The notes below the pieces were generated by a model, which did no database searches, was not told the DNA's origin, and was given only the letters and a program-made list of their open reading frames with translations. The position numbers and the translations under genes are program-made. 64,000 nt of DNA from Pseudomonadota bacterium (GTDB lineage: Bacteria; Pseudomonadota; Alphaproteobacteria; Sphingomonadales; Sphingomonadaceae), in the NCBI GenBank assembly GCA_021847605.1, contig JAJZQN010000017.1:1-64000 (forward strand), written 5' to 3'. Shown one piece after another: positions 19,058 through 28,809 of this stretch. Numbering within the stretch: the stretch's first letter is position 1; the number at the start of each line of letters is the position of its first letter.

Positions 19058-20086
19058 ATGCGTATAGCGATCGTCACCGATGCCTGGACGCCGCAGGTCA
19101 ATGGCGTGGTTCGCACGCTTCAGACCATCCGTGGCGAACTGGAGCGGATGGGGCATGATGTCGAGGTGATCTCGCCCGACCTCTATGGCTCGATTCCCTG
19201 CCCAACCTATCCCGAGATTCGACTGGCGCTGGTGCGGGCGCGGGTGGTGGGGCAGGCGATCGCCGCTTTCCGCCCCGATGCCGTGCATCTGGCGACCGAA
19301 GGGACTCTGTGCCTGGCCGCGCGGCGATGGTGCCTGCGCAGCGGGGTGCCGTTCACGACGGCCTATCACACCCATTTCCCCGATTATGTGGCGCAGCGCA
19401 CAGGCCTGCCTGCCGCATGGTTCTGGCGCTATATTCGCTGGTTCCATGGCCCGGCGCAGGCGGTGCTGGTATCGACGCGATCGGTGCGTGACCAGTTGCG
19501 GGCGCATGGATTGCCACAGGTGCGGCCATGGGGACGGGGCGTGGACCTGACCGCTTTTTCCCCGGACGTGACCCCGCCTGACCAGTTCGCGGACCTGCCG
19601 GGGCCGATCATGCTCTATGTCGGGCGCGTGGCGGTCGAGAAGAATCTGGAAGCCTTTCTGGCTGCGGATCAACCCGGATCGAAAGTGGTGGTAGGCGACG
19701 GACCGGCGCGTACGGCGCTGGAGAAAGCCTATCCGCAGGCGCATTTCATGGGGCCGCTGTTCGGCGAAGCGCTGGCCGGCGCCTATGCGGGGGCCGATGT
19801 CTTCGTCTTTCCCAGCAAGACCGATACATTCGGGCTGGTGATGATCGAGGCACTAGCCTGCGGGACGCCAGTCGCCGCCTATCCGGTCACGGGACCGATC
19901 GATATTGTGACGCCGGACACCGGCGCTTTGTCCGACGATCTGGCGGACGCGATTGCACAAGCGCTGACGAAGGATCGGGCGGCCTGTGCCGCCTATGGCC
20001 AGCGCTTCACCTGGGACCGGAGCGCGCGCGAATTCCTGTCGGGCCTGCATCCCATTGACCCGGATTTGATGGACAGCGCGGCCTGA
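19058..20086 (+). CDS. glycosyltransferase family 4/1 (MgtA-like mannosyltransferase)
   Basis: MRIAIVTDAWTPQVNGVVRTLQTIRGELERMGHDVEVISPD...LYVGRVAVEKNLEAFL...VFPSKTDTFGLVMIEALACGTPVAAYPVTGP. Confidence 0.92.
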   Translation: MRIAIVTDAWTPQVNGVVRTLQTIRGELERMGHDVEVISPDLYGSIPCPTYPEIRLALVRARVVGQAIAAFRPDAVHLATEGTLCLAARRWCLRSGVPFTTAYHTHFPDYVAQRTGLPAAWFWRYIRWFHGPAQAVLVSTRSVRDQLRAHGLPQVRPWGRGVDLTAFSPDVTPPDQFADLPGPIMLYVGRVAVEKNLEAFLAADQPGSKVVVGDGPARTALEKAYPQAHFMGPLFGEALAGAYAGADVFVFPSKTDTFGLVMIEALACGTPVAAYPVTGPIDIVTPDTGALSDDLADAIAQALTKDRAACAAYGQRFTWDRSAREFLSGLHPIDPDLMDSAA

Positions 20087-20185
20087 CGCTTTTCCTTGCC
20101 CAAATGGGCGTGATGGACTATCTCTCCACGGTCACGGCCGCCCTGCTTGGGCGGCCCTTATCGTATCTAGTGCCGGAGAAACCCT

Positions 20186-20884
20186 GTGTCCCAGCCCCTC
20201 ATGCCCCATGCGACCGCCAGCTGGCTGGTCGACAACAGCGCTCTGAGCTTTGACCAGATCGCCGAGTTTTGCGGGCTTCATATCCTGGAAGTGCAGGCAA
20301 TCGCCGACGACACCGCCAGCATCAAGTACACCGGCCGCGACCCGGTGCGCGCCCATGAAATCACCATGGACGAAATCCACAAGGGTGAGTCCAATCCCGA
20401 CTATCGCCTGAAGATGCTGAAGGGACCGGAGCCGGTCCGCCGCACCAAGGGGCCGCGCTATACCCCGGTCAGCAAGCGTCAGGACAAGCCCGATGGCATC
20501 GCCTGGATCCTGCGCCACCACCCTGAAATTTCGGACGGCGCGATCGGCAAGCTGATCGGCACCACGCGCACGACCATTGCCGCGATCCGCGATCGTACGC
20601 ACTGGAACATCAGCAACATCGTGCCGAAAGACCCGGTAACGCTGGGCCTGTGTTCGCAGCGCGAGCTGGACGCACTGGTGACGAAGGCAGCGAAGAAGGC
20701 GGGCATCGAAGCCCCGACCGATTCGCGTCTGGACGGCGACCGTGAAGCGTTGATCAACGAACTGCGTCGCGAGCGTGAAGACGCCGTGCGTCGTGCTGAA
20801 GAGGCGCTGAAGAGCGAGGCGGAACTGATTTCCGGTGCTGCGACGATCCTTGATCCGTTCAGCAGCAACAAGGGCGAGGTATGA
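20186..20884 (+). CDS. trcR: DUF1013 family cell-cycle transcriptional regulator TrcR
   Basis: MSQPLMPHATASWLVDNSALSFDQIAEFCGLHILEVQAIADD...KPDGIAWILRHHPEISDGAIGKLIGTTRTTIAAIRDRTHWN. Confidence 0.88.
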   Translation: MSQPLMPHATASWLVDNSALSFDQIAEFCGLHILEVQAIADDTASIKYTGRDPVRAHEITMDEIHKGESNPDYRLKMLKGPEPVRRTKGPRYTPVSKRQDKPDGIAWILRHHPEISDGAIGKLIGTTRTTIAAIRDRTHWNISNIVPKDPVTLGLCSQRELDALVTKAAKKAGIEAPTDSRLDGDREALINELRREREDAVRRAEEALKSEAELISGAATILDPFSSNKGEV

Positions 20885-20937
20885 TGCCGTAACGTCATTG
20901 GGGCGGCCCTGTAAGCCGCTGCAATGCAGCATTTTTG

Positions 20938-20968
20938 AAGGCCGCGCCGGCATGTCGGCGCGGCCTTT
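20938..20968 (+). terminator. Rho-independent terminator after trcR
   Basis: AAGGCCGCGCCG-gcatgt-CGGCGCGGCCTTTTG. Confidence 0.75.
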
Positions 20969-21021
20969 TGCTTGCAGGTTGACGCTTGCGTAAAGCGCCC
21001 CTTCGCCATACATTCGAGGGC

Positions 21022-22740
21022 ATGGAGAGCGTAGAAAAGATCCTCACGGACGCATATCGTCATCCCACGCGCTGGGATCAGACATTCCCCCCATTGTCGA
21101 TGGGACAGATGGTGACGGACAGCGCCAAGGCGCATCCCGACGCCCATATGATCGACTTCATGGGACGCAAATATAGCTATGGCGAGATGTACGCCAAGAT
21201 CAGGCGGATCGCCTGCGGATTGCAGGCGATGGGCGTGCGAAAGGGCGACCGGGTCGGCCTGTACCTGCCCAACACCCCCCATTATGTCGCGGCTTATTAT
21301 GGCGCCCTGATGGCAGGCGCGATCGTCGTCAATTTCTCCCCCCTCTACACCGCCGCCGAACTGGAACATCAGGTCGAGGATAGCGGGACCAAGATACTCT
21401 TCACCTTGTCGGCCAAGGCGCTGTTGCCCACCGCGATCGAGGTGCTGGAACATAGCTCGCTGGAAAAGCTGGTCGTGGGATCGGTGGCGGAGGCGCTGTC
21501 GCCGGTGAAGTCGTTGCTGTTCCGCTGGTTCAAGGCAGCGGAGACGGCACATCTGCCCGATGACCCGCGCATCATCCGCTATGACCGGCTGATCGCCAAT
21601 GCCGGCGAATGTGCGGTGGCAGAGATCGATCCGGTCAACGACATAGCCCTGCTGCAATATACCGGCGGCACCACCGGCACGCCCAAGGGCGCGATGCTGA
21701 CCCACCAGAATCTGACCGCCAATGCGCGGCAGGCGCAGGCGATCGACCCGCATCCCAATGAAGAAGACCGCATCATCGCGGTGCTGCCCTTCTTCCATGT
21801 GTTCGCCAATACCTGCACGCTCAACCGGACGGTCGTGAATGGTGGCGAGATGGTCATGCTGCCCCGGTTTGACGCGGCACAGGTATTGGCGGCGGTGCAG
21901 CGCACCCGCGCCACGTCGCTGCCCGGCGTGCCGACCATGTATCAGGCGCTGCTCGACCATCCGGCGATCCGCAATGTCGATTTCTCGTCGCTGCGCGCCT
22001 GCATCTCGGGTGGGGCGCCGCTGCCGCTGGAGGTGAAGCAGAAATTCGAGGCTGCGACGGGCGCGCGGCTGATCGAGGGTTATGGCCTGACCGAGACGAG
22101 TCCGATCGTGTGTGCCAACCCCTATGAAGGGTTGAACAAGACCGGGACGGTGGGGCAGCCGGTGCCGGGGACGCATGTGAAGCTGGTCGACCGGGAAGAC
22201 CCGACGAAGCCGCCGCTGCAGGGTGAGCCGGGCGAATTGCTGTTCGCCGGGCCGCAGATCATGAAAGGCTATTGGAACCGGCCCGATGCTGATGCCGAAG
22301 TCTTTGTCGGCGAATATGTCCGTACGGGTGATGTCGGGATCATCGACGAAGATGGCTATGTGAAGATCGTCGACCGGCTGAAGGACATGATCGCCGTTGG
22401 CGGTTTCAAGGTGTTTCCGAGCCAGGTCGAGGCAATCCTCTATCATAACCCGGCGGTGAAGGAGGCATTGGTGATCGGCGTGCCGGACCGCTATCGCGGC
22501 GAACAGCCCAAGGCGTTCGTCACGCTGAACGAAGGCGCGGAAATCGATGGACCGGCCCTGAAAGAATGGCTGAACCCGCAACTGGGCAAGCATGAACGGG
22601 TGTGCGAGGTGGAGGTGCGCCTGAACCTGCCCAAGACGCTGGTCGGCAAGCTGTCGCGCAAGGAACTGGTGGCCGAAGAACGTGCCAAGGTGGAAGCCGC
22701 ACGCGAAGAGGCCAGTGTTGAGACTGGAACGGCGGCCTGA
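21022..22740 (+). CDS. long-chain-fatty-acid--CoA ligase (AMP-binding)
   Basis: MESVEKILTDAYRHPTRWDQTFPP...LLQYTGGTTGTPKGAMLTHQNL...EGYGLTETSPIV...YVRTGDVGIIDEDGYVKIVDRLKDMI. Confidence 0.95.
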   Translation: MESVEKILTDAYRHPTRWDQTFPPLSMGQMVTDSAKAHPDAHMIDFMGRKYSYGEMYAKIRRIACGLQAMGVRKGDRVGLYLPNTPHYVAAYYGALMAGAIVVNFSPLYTAAELEHQVEDSGTKILFTLSAKALLPTAIEVLEHSSLEKLVVGSVAEALSPVKSLLFRWFKAAETAHLPDDPRIIRYDRLIANAGECAVAEIDPVNDIALLQYTGGTTGTPKGAMLTHQNLTANARQAQAIDPHPNEEDRIIAVLPFFHVFANTCTLNRTVVNGGEMVMLPRFDAAQVLAAVQRTRATSLPGVPTMYQALLDHPAIRNVDFSSLRACISGGAPLPLEVKQKFEAATGARLIEGYGLTETSPIVCANPYEGLNKTGTVGQPVPGTHVKLVDREDPTKPPLQGEPGELLFAGPQIMKGYWNRPDADAEVFVGEYVRTGDVGIIDEDGYVKIVDRLKDMIAVGGFKVFPSQVEAILYHNPAVKEALVIGVPDRYRGEQPKAFVTLNEGAEIDGPALKEWLNPQLGKHERVCEVEVRLNLPKTLVGKLSRKELVAEERAKVEAAREEASVETGTAA

Positions 22741-22779
22741 TCATCCCTATCTGTGCGCCCTCACATGGATAGGAATGAT

Positions 22780-23316
22780 ATGATGGCCGACGAAGTCGCG
22801 ACGCTGGCGGGTGGATGTTTCTGGTGTACCGAGGCGGTGTATCAGGGGCTGAAAGGCGTGAAGGCCGTGGAAAGCGGCTATATCGGCGGGAAAGTGCCGA
22901 ACCCGACCTATGAACAGGTCTGTTCAGGGGCGACCGACCATGCCGAGGCCATTCGCATCAGCTATGACCCGGCGGTCATTTCCTATGCCGATCTGCTCGA
23001 CATCTTCTTTGCGACGCATAATCCCACGACGCTGAACCGTCAGGGCAATGACGTCGGCACGCAATATCGGTCGGCGATCTTCCCCCATTCGGCCGAGCAG
23101 GAAGCGCAGGCGCTGGCCGGAATCGAGCGGGCGCAGGTCGATCAGAGCGCGCCGATCGTCACCGCGATCGAACCCGATGCACCCTGGTATCCGGCGGAGG
23201 ATTATCACCAGAAATATTGGGACCGGGTGGGCGACCAGAATCCCTATTGCATGGCCGTGATCCCGCCCAAGCTGGCGAAGCTGCGCAAGGGGTTTGCCGA
23301 GCGCATAGAGGCCTAA
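22780..23316 (+). CDS. msrA: peptide-methionine (S)-S-oxide reductase MsrA
   Basis: [33 protein letters not shown]...[22 protein letters not shown]. Confidence 0.96.
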   Translation: MMADEVATLAGGCFWCTEAVYQGLKGVKAVESGYIGGKVPNPTYEQVCSGATDHAEAIRISYDPAVISYADLLDIFFATHNPTTLNRQGNDVGTQYRSAIFPHSAEQEAQALAGIERAQVDQSAPIVTAIEPDAPWYPAEDYHQKYWDRVGDQNPYCMAVIPPKLAKLRKGFAERIEA

Positions 23317-23416
23317 AAGTCCTGCAACGGCCTGTCGCTTTTTGCGGCGTCTTTAGTCAACGGTTCATATGAACCATGCTAAAGGCGTCGCTGAAGCCAA
23401 TGGTCGGGGGACCGAA

Positions 23417-23680
23417 ATGAAGAAATCTGTTTTGATTGCAGCACCGTTGATGATGCTGGCGTTGCCCGGGTGCGTCCGCACGGTGGCCAGCGTCGTGACG
23501 GCGCCGGTGCGTGCCGGGGCGCAGGTCGTCGACTGGTCCACGACGAGTCAGGAAGAAGCCGATCGCAATTACGGCCGCAAGATGCGCAAGCAGGAAGCTC
23601 GCGAGGGCAAGGAGCGCAAGAAGGCGGACAAAGAACGGCGCGAACAGTGCCGCCGGGCTGGTTACGACAATTGCGGTTAG
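23417..23680 (+). CDS. small hypothetical lipoprotein
   Basis: MKKSVLIAAPLMMLALPGC lipobox, charged C-terminus. Confidence 0.6.
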   Translation: MKKSVLIAAPLMMLALPGCVRTVASVVTAPVRAGAQVVDWSTTSQEEADRNYGRKMRKQEAREGKERKKADKERREQCRRAGYDNCG

Positions 23681-23746
23681 GGCGGATGCTATCCAGTTGA
23701 TCTGATATTTCGGTTCGCTTCTAGAGTTTGATGATTTTGCATTGAC

Positions 23747-23815
23747 CCGTTCGTTTCGAGCGCAGTCGAGAAACGGCGCGCTGATCGTTTCTCGACTGCG
23801 CTCGAAACGAACGGA
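23747..23815. repeat. inverted pair of REP-like repeats (copies D1/D2)
   Basis: CCGTTCGTTTCGAGCGCAGTCGAGAAACG (23747-23775) facing CGTTTCTCGACTGCGCTCGAAACGAACGGA (23786-23815). Confidence 0.8.
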
Positions 23816-23867
23816 GATTTGTGATTCAACCGGATTTCATCCTGCCCTAGGCTGGCGATGCGGATTG

Positions 23868-24824
23868 TCAGGCCGCCGCGCGTTTCAGTCGGTCGTTGAT
23901 GGCGACGCCGATGCCGTCCATCGGGATCGGTGCGACGGCGATCCGGTCCTGCGCGCTGGCGTCGGCGATATGCAGGGCCGCGAAGAGATTGGCCGCCGCT
24001 TCGCCAATATCCGCTTCCTGACTGAGATTGATGTGGCACGGCATCAGGCCGAAACCGATCAGATATTCGTCGCGTTCGGCGCGCAGCGCATTGAGGCGCA
24101 CTGGCTTTGACGGGGCATAATGGCTTTCGAGCTGGCCGGGCGCTTCGATCTTGGCGCCTTCCGTGCCGACAATGACCGGCAGGCCGGTCGATTCCGTCAG
24201 CATGTCCGCCGTGACCGATCCGGGGCGCAGCAGGCGAATATTATCCTCTTCCGGTGCGGCGATGGTCGATTCCACGCCTTCGCTGGTCGGCCCTTCGTCC
24301 AGGATCATGCGGATTTTGCCATTGAGGCTGGACAGGACATGTTCGGCGCGGGTCGGGCTGATCGCGCCGCTGCGATTGGCAGAGGGGGCGGCGAGTGGTC
24401 GGCCGCTTTCGCGGATCAGCGCGCGCATCGCAGGATGAGCGGGCAGGCGCAGCGCGACAGTCGGCAGGCCAGCCATGACGAGCGGCGACAGGCCGCTGTC
24501 GGCGCGCGCGGGCAGCACCAGCGTCAGCGGGCCGGGCCAGAAACGATCGGCCAGCAGGCTGGCGACAGGCGAAAATATGGCGAGGCGCTCGGCCATTTCG
24601 CGATCGGACACATGGACGATCAAAGGATTGAAACTGGGGCGCCCCTTTGCGCTGTATATAGCGGCCACGGCGTGGCTGTCCGTCGCGTCGGCAGCCAAGC
24701 CATAGACGGTTTCGGTGGGGACGGCGACTGGCTCGCCTGCCCGGATCAACAGGGCTGCCTCCCGAAGCGCTTCGGCGCTGTAACGGCAGGATCGGGTTTG
24801 GAAGGCTGGATTTGCGATAGTCAC
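23868..24824 (-). CDS. tsaC: L-threonylcarbamoyladenylate synthase (Sua5/YrdC/YciO)
   Basis: LIRAGEPVAVPTETVYGLAADATDSHAVAAIYSAKGRPSFNPLIVHV...APSANRSGAISPT; Sua5 C-terminal domain. Confidence 0.94.
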   Translation of the reverse strand: MTIANPAFQTRSCRYSAEALREAALLIRAGEPVAVPTETVYGLAADATDSHAVAAIYSAKGRPSFNPLIVHVSDREMAERLAIFSPVASLLADRFWPGPLTLVLPARADSGLSPLVMAGLPTVALRLPAHPAMRALIRESGRPLAAPSANRSGAISPTRAEHVLSSLNGKIRMILDEGPTSEGVESTIAAPEEDNIRLLRPGSVTADMLTESTGLPVIVGTEGAKIEAPGQLESHYAPSKPVRLNALRAERDEYLIGFGLMPCHINLSQEADIGEAAANLFAALHIADASAQDRIAVAPIPMDGIGVAINDRLKRAAA

Positions 24825-24934
24825 GGCCCCTGCGCTATAATCCCGTGCGCCGACGAGTAAAAGGCCATTACGACAGAGGTATGACAGGCTGGGCTGGCTT
24901 GCAGTCTGGTAGCGCGCCGATTAAGGCCCGCAGC

Positions 24935-25753
24935 ATGAACGACGCACTCCTGACCCGTATCGCTGAAGCGCTGGAGCGACTGGCTCCACCGCCTGCATCA
25001 TCCGCTGATCTGTCCGCGTCGCCCGCCTATATGTGGGATGGTCGAGCCATTCATGCGATAGAGGCGTTCGCGCCGGTGAACTATGATTTGCTGACCGGGA
25101 TCGATGCGCAAAAGGCTGCGCTGCTGGAAAATAGTCGACGCCATGGGGCGGGATATGCGGCGCATGACGTGCTGTTGTGGGGCGCGCGGGGAACTGGAAA
25201 GTCGGCAACGGTGGCATCGGTTGTCGGCAAGCTGCGGGATGAAGGGCAGGATATTGCCCTGTTGCAATGCGCGATCGACGAGTTGGCGAGTCTGCCGACA
25301 CTGTTTTCGCTGCTTCGCGGGACTCAGCGCCCCTTCATCCTGTTTCTCGACGACCTTGGCTTTGATGATAATGGGGTGGGCGATGCCCGGTCGCTGCGGT
25401 CGCTGCTTCAGGGCGGGACGGCGGCGCGGCCGGCCAATGTGCGCCTTTATGTGACATCCAATCGCCGCCATATTGTGCCGCGCCACCTGTCTGAGCAGGA
25501 CGATCCGGTCAATCCGCGCGACGTGATCGATGACAAGATGGCGCTGGCTGATCGTTTCGGGTTGAGCCTGGGTTTTCATGCGATCGATCAGGATGCCTAT
25601 GTCGCGATCGTCAGCGGTTATGCCGGGCAACTGGGCCTGACTTTCGATCCATTGGAGGCAATTCAGTGGGCGACCCAGCGGGGCAGCCGCTCGGGGCGTG
25701 TTGCCTGGCAATATGTGGCTGAACTGGCCGGACGGAACGGCGTTCGAATCTGA
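24935..25753 (+). CDS. DUF815 family AAA ATPase
   Basis: LTGIDAQKAALLENSRRHGAGYAAHDVLLWGARGTGKSATVASVVGKLRDEG...LFLDDLGFD...RRHIVPRHLSEQD. Confidence 0.88.
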   Translation: MNDALLTRIAEALERLAPPPASSADLSASPAYMWDGRAIHAIEAFAPVNYDLLTGIDAQKAALLENSRRHGAGYAAHDVLLWGARGTGKSATVASVVGKLRDEGQDIALLQCAIDELASLPTLFSLLRGTQRPFILFLDDLGFDDNGVGDARSLRSLLQGGTAARPANVRLYVTSNRRHIVPRHLSEQDDPVNPRDVIDDKMALADRFGLSLGFHAIDQDAYVAIVSGYAGQLGLTFDPLEAIQWATQRGSRSGRVAWQYVAELAGRNGVRI

Positions 25754-25765
25754 TTATCGCTTTCT

Positions 25766-25815
25766 TCGTTTCGAGCGTGTTGGAGCATGTTTCCAGACGC
25801 GCTCGAAACGAACGG
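25766..25815. repeat. REP-like repeat, diverged hairpin (copy E)
   Basis: TCGTTTCGAGCGtgtt...acgCGCTCGAAACGAACGGA. Confidence 0.65.
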
Positions 25816-25825
25816 ATCTTACCGC

Positions 25826-27160
25826 TTACTTCGCTTTCGTAACGCGCCACACGACGCCGCCGACATCGTCGGTGACGAGCAGGGCGCCCTTTGCATCTGC
25901 GGTCACATCCACCGGGCGGCCATGGGCAGCGCCATCCTTGTCGAGGAAGCCGGTGAGGACGTCGATCGGCTTTGCCTTGCCCGCTTCGCCATCGGCAAAG
26001 CCGACGAACACGACCTTGTAACCGGCGGCAGGCTTGCGATTCCAGCTGCCGTGCAAGCCGACGAAGGCGCCCTCGGTGTAAGGGGCGCCCAGTTGCACCT
26101 TGTCGGCAAAGGTCAGGCCGAGCGGTGCGACATGGTTGCCCAGCGCATAGTCGGGGCGCTTGGTATATTCACGGATTTCGGGGCGTTGCGGCTGGACCCG
26201 GCGATCTTCATAACCGCCCCAGTAATTCCATGGCCAGCCATAGAAGGCGCCAAATTCGACGCGGGTGAGATAGTCGGGGACGAGATCGCTGCCCGCCATG
26301 TCGCGTTCGTTGACGACGCCCCACAATTCGCCGCTTTTGGGTTCGAAGGCGAGGCCGACGGGGTTGCGCAGGCCGTTGGCGAATATGCGCTTATAGCCGG
26401 TCTTGGGATTGACCTCATAGACGGCGGCGCGCTTGGCTTCCGCTTCCAGGCCATTGTCTGCGATGTTGCTGTTGGACCCCACGCCGATGTACAGCAGGCC
26501 ATTGGGGCCGACCGTCAGGCTTTTCGTCCAATGCTGATTGGGCGACTGGGCCGGCAAGTCGATGATCTTCTTACCGGCGACCGTGATCTTTGTCTCACCC
26601 TCCTTATAAGGGAAGGCGATCAGCGCATCGGTGTTGGCGACATAGAGCGTGCCGTCGAGCAGGGCCATACCATAAGGCGAGTTGAGGCCGGTGAGGAACG
26701 CCGTCTTCGTTTCGGCGCGGCCATCGCCATCAGCGTCCCGCAGCAGCGTGATACGGTTGGCCGACGGGCTGCCGGCGCCCGCGCGGCTCATGAAATAATT
26801 GGTGATCCGCTGGACAAGGCTGTCCTTGGGGCGTGGCGGGCTGTTTGTCTCGGCGACCAATATGTCGCCATTGGGCAGGCGCAGCATCGATCGGGGGTGG
26901 GCGAGGCCATCGGCGAAGCGGGCAACCGCCAGCCCTTTCGCCGCGACAGGCTGCTGCCCGGCGGTCCATGGCTTTACATCTGCAATGTTGATCGTCGGGA
27001 ATGTCTCATTACGCGGTGTGGTGAAAACCGGTTCGCGCCCCTGATCCGCGCCGGGCGGCAATTCAGCCGTATCGCCGCGCGAGAGGTAGATATAGGTGCC
27101 GCCAGCGAGGACGATCACAAAAAGGGGGAGGGCGATCAGATGCTTGTTCATAGCCCACAT
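25826..27160 (-). CDS. PQQ-dependent sugar/sorbosone dehydrogenase family protein
   Basis: GLAHPRSMLRLPNGDILVAETNS...FGAFYGWPWNYWGGYEDRRV...GAFVGLHGSWNRKPAAGYKVVFV. Confidence 0.88.
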   Translation of the reverse strand: MWAMNKHLIALPLFVIVLAGGTYIYLSRGDTAELPPGADQGREPVFTTPRNETFPTINIADVKPWTAGQQPVAAKGLAVARFADGLAHPRSMLRLPNGDILVAETNSPPRPKDSLVQRITNYFMSRAGAGSPSANRITLLRDADGDGRAETKTAFLTGLNSPYGMALLDGTLYVANTDALIAFPYKEGETKITVAGKKIIDLPAQSPNQHWTKSLTVGPNGLLYIGVGSNSNIADNGLEAEAKRAAVYEVNPKTGYKRIFANGLRNPVGLAFEPKSGELWGVVNERDMAGSDLVPDYLTRVEFGAFYGWPWNYWGGYEDRRVQPQRPEIREYTKRPDYALGNHVAPLGLTFADKVQLGAPYTEGAFVGLHGSWNRKPAAGYKVVFVGFADGEAGKAKPIDVLTGFLDKDGAAHGRPVDVTADAKGALLVTDDVGGVVWRVTKAK

Positions 27161-27211
27161 CTATGTCGGTGATGCGTGTCGGGCAAGGCGTATGGCGAGG
27201 GTCGTCGGTCG

Positions 27212-27385
27212 TTAGCGATTGCGTTCCCGCAGCCAGATGACGAGCGCCAGAAGCACGCCGAGCGCAAGGCCCGCGAGAAGGCCGATGCTGGGCTGGCCAA
27301 GCAGCCCGCCGCCAATGGCGCCGGCCAGAATGAGGAGGGCGATGAAGGCTCCGGCGCCGGTGGGATTTTTTCTGCCTTGGCTCAT
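27212..27385 (-). CDS. small two-TM membrane protein
   Basis: MSQGRKNPTGAGAFIALLILAGAIGGGLLGQPSIGLLAGLALGVLLALVIWLRERNR. Confidence 0.6.
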   Translation of the reverse strand: MSQGRKNPTGAGAFIALLILAGAIGGGLLGQPSIGLLAGLALGVLLALVIWLRERNR

Positions 27386-27594
27386 AAGCAAGCCATTGCC
27401 ATGCGGCGACGGGCAATGCCAGTGCTTTGCCATGGAGAACGCGATCGCCCCGCAACGGGACCATATGTCCTGTATCGGGAAGGCTGTATCACGCTGGGAC
27501 TTGGCTAATGGCCTGTTCACTCTCGTATCCGGCCATGGGCGCTAAACCTCTGAAATGGCATGCCCCTTGAACCAATCGCGGCATAATAGTCGCT

Positions 27595-27822
27595 ATGACT
27601 GTCGGGGGTCGAATGCAGTTGCCATATCTTGCTGACCGTAAAAGCTATGATGATGCGGCAGAACTGATGAGCCTGTTCGGCGATGACGCCGGCTATGAGG
27701 CTGCGGCGCGTGCCGACCGCAGTCTGGATCAGGGCAATCATATTCATTTCTGCCACTGGCGCCAGATTGAGCGGCTGATTGTGTTGCTCGCTTATGAGCA
27801 GCCATTGGGCACCATCCACTGA
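27595..27822 (+). CDS. small protein of unknown function (DUF6961-like?)
   Basis: 75-aa ORF followed by a strong terminator; ...ADRSLDQGNHIHFCHWRQIERLIVLL. Confidence 0.5.
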   Translation: MTVGGRMQLPYLADRKSYDDAAELMSLFGDDAGYEAAARADRSLDQGNHIHFCHWRQIERLIVLLAYEQPLGTIH

Positions 27823-27823
27823 A

Positions 27824-27855
27824 AACGGCCCGCCGATGCGTGGCGGGCGTTTTTA
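27824..27855 (+). terminator. Rho-independent terminator
   Basis: GCCCGCC-gatgcgt-GGCGGGCgttttt. Confidence 0.75.
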
Positions 27856-27864
27856 GTGCTGGGA

Positions 27865-28809
27865 TCAGAGGCGGAGGCCTGCTGTTTCGGGCAGGCCGCT
27901 CAGGATGTTCAGATTCTGTACGGCTGCGCCGGCCGCACCCTTGCCCAGATTGTCCAGAGTGGCCACCAGTCGCGCCTGACCGCTGTCGGCATTACCGAAC
28001 ACGAACAGGGCAAGGCGATCGGTGGCGCCGACATGCTCCAGCGTGGCCTGACCCATGGCGGCGCTTTCCTCAAGCGAAGCAACGCTCACGATCGGCGACC
28101 CTGCATAGGCGGTGGCAAGGGTGGCATGTATATCGGCAAGCGCGGGCTTGCCCGGCATGGCGCGCAGTTGCAGCGGCACTTCCACCAGCATCCCGCGATA
28201 AGCCGCAGCAACGGCTGGCGCAAAAAGCGGCGGATGGGAAAGACCCGAATAGCGGGTCATTTCCGGCACATGCTTATGCCCAAGGCCAAGGCCATAGGCA
28301 CGAAACGCGGTGGGAACGCCATCCACGCCCTCATATTCGGCGATCATCGACTTGCCGCCGCCCGAATAGCCCGACGCGCCCGATACGGTCACGGGCCAGT
28401 CGGTCGGAAGAAGACCCGCCAATGTGAGCGGGCGGACCAGCGCGAGGAAGCCCGTTGGCCAGCAACCCGGATTGGCGACGAAGCGGCTGTTTGCGAGCCG
28501 ATCCCGATGGCCGGGTTCCAGTTCGGGGAAGCCATAGGTCCAGCCATCGGCCACGCGATGCGCGGTCGATGCGTCGATGACGCGGGTATGGTCATTGTCG
28601 ATCAGCGACACCGCTTCGCGCGCTGCATCATCGGGCAGACACAGGATGACGATGTCGGCGGCATTGAGCGCGTCGCGACGGGCGCCGGCATCCTTGCGCT
28701 TTGCATCATCGAGCGTGATGAGCGACAATTCAGGGCGACCAGCCAGCCGGTCGGCGATTTCGATGCCGGTGGTGCCATGACCGCCGTCGATGAAGATGCT
28801 GGTGGTCAT
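27865..28809 (-). CDS. argC: N-acetyl-gamma-glutamyl-phosphate reductase (type 2)
   Basis: MTTSIFIDGGHGTTGIEIADRL...VIDASTAHRVADGWTYGFPEL...VANPGCWPTGFLALVRPL...VSGASGYSGGGKSMI. Confidence 0.95.
   Translation of the reverse strand: MTTSIFIDGGHGTTGIEIADRLAGRPELSLITLDDAKRKDAGARRDALNAADIVILCLPDDAAREAVSLIDNDHTRVIDASTAHRVADGWTYGFPELEPGHRDRLANSRFVANPGCWPTGFLALVRPLTLAGLLPTDWPVTVSGASGYSGGGKSMIAEYEGVDGVPTAFRAYGLGLGHKHVPEMTRYSGLSHPPLFAPAVAAAYRGMLVEVPLQLRAMPGKPALADIHATLATAYAGSPIVSVASLEESAAMGQATLEHVGATDRLALFVFGNADSGQARLVATLDNLGKGAAGAAVQNLNILSGLPETAGLRL

Noticed and set aside
17747-19744. 665-aa minus ORF spanning several plus genes
   Set aside because: Crosses the quinone oxidoreductase, metallophosphoesterase and glycosyltransferase genes; GC-driven artefact.
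20479-22593. 704-aa minus ORF over trcR and the CoA ligase
   Set aside because: Antisense to two well-identified genes; low-complexity composition.
25741-25752. GTTCGAATC, tRNA T-loop-like string
   Set aside because: Within the end of the DUF815 coding region; no matching acceptor, D or anticodon arms.
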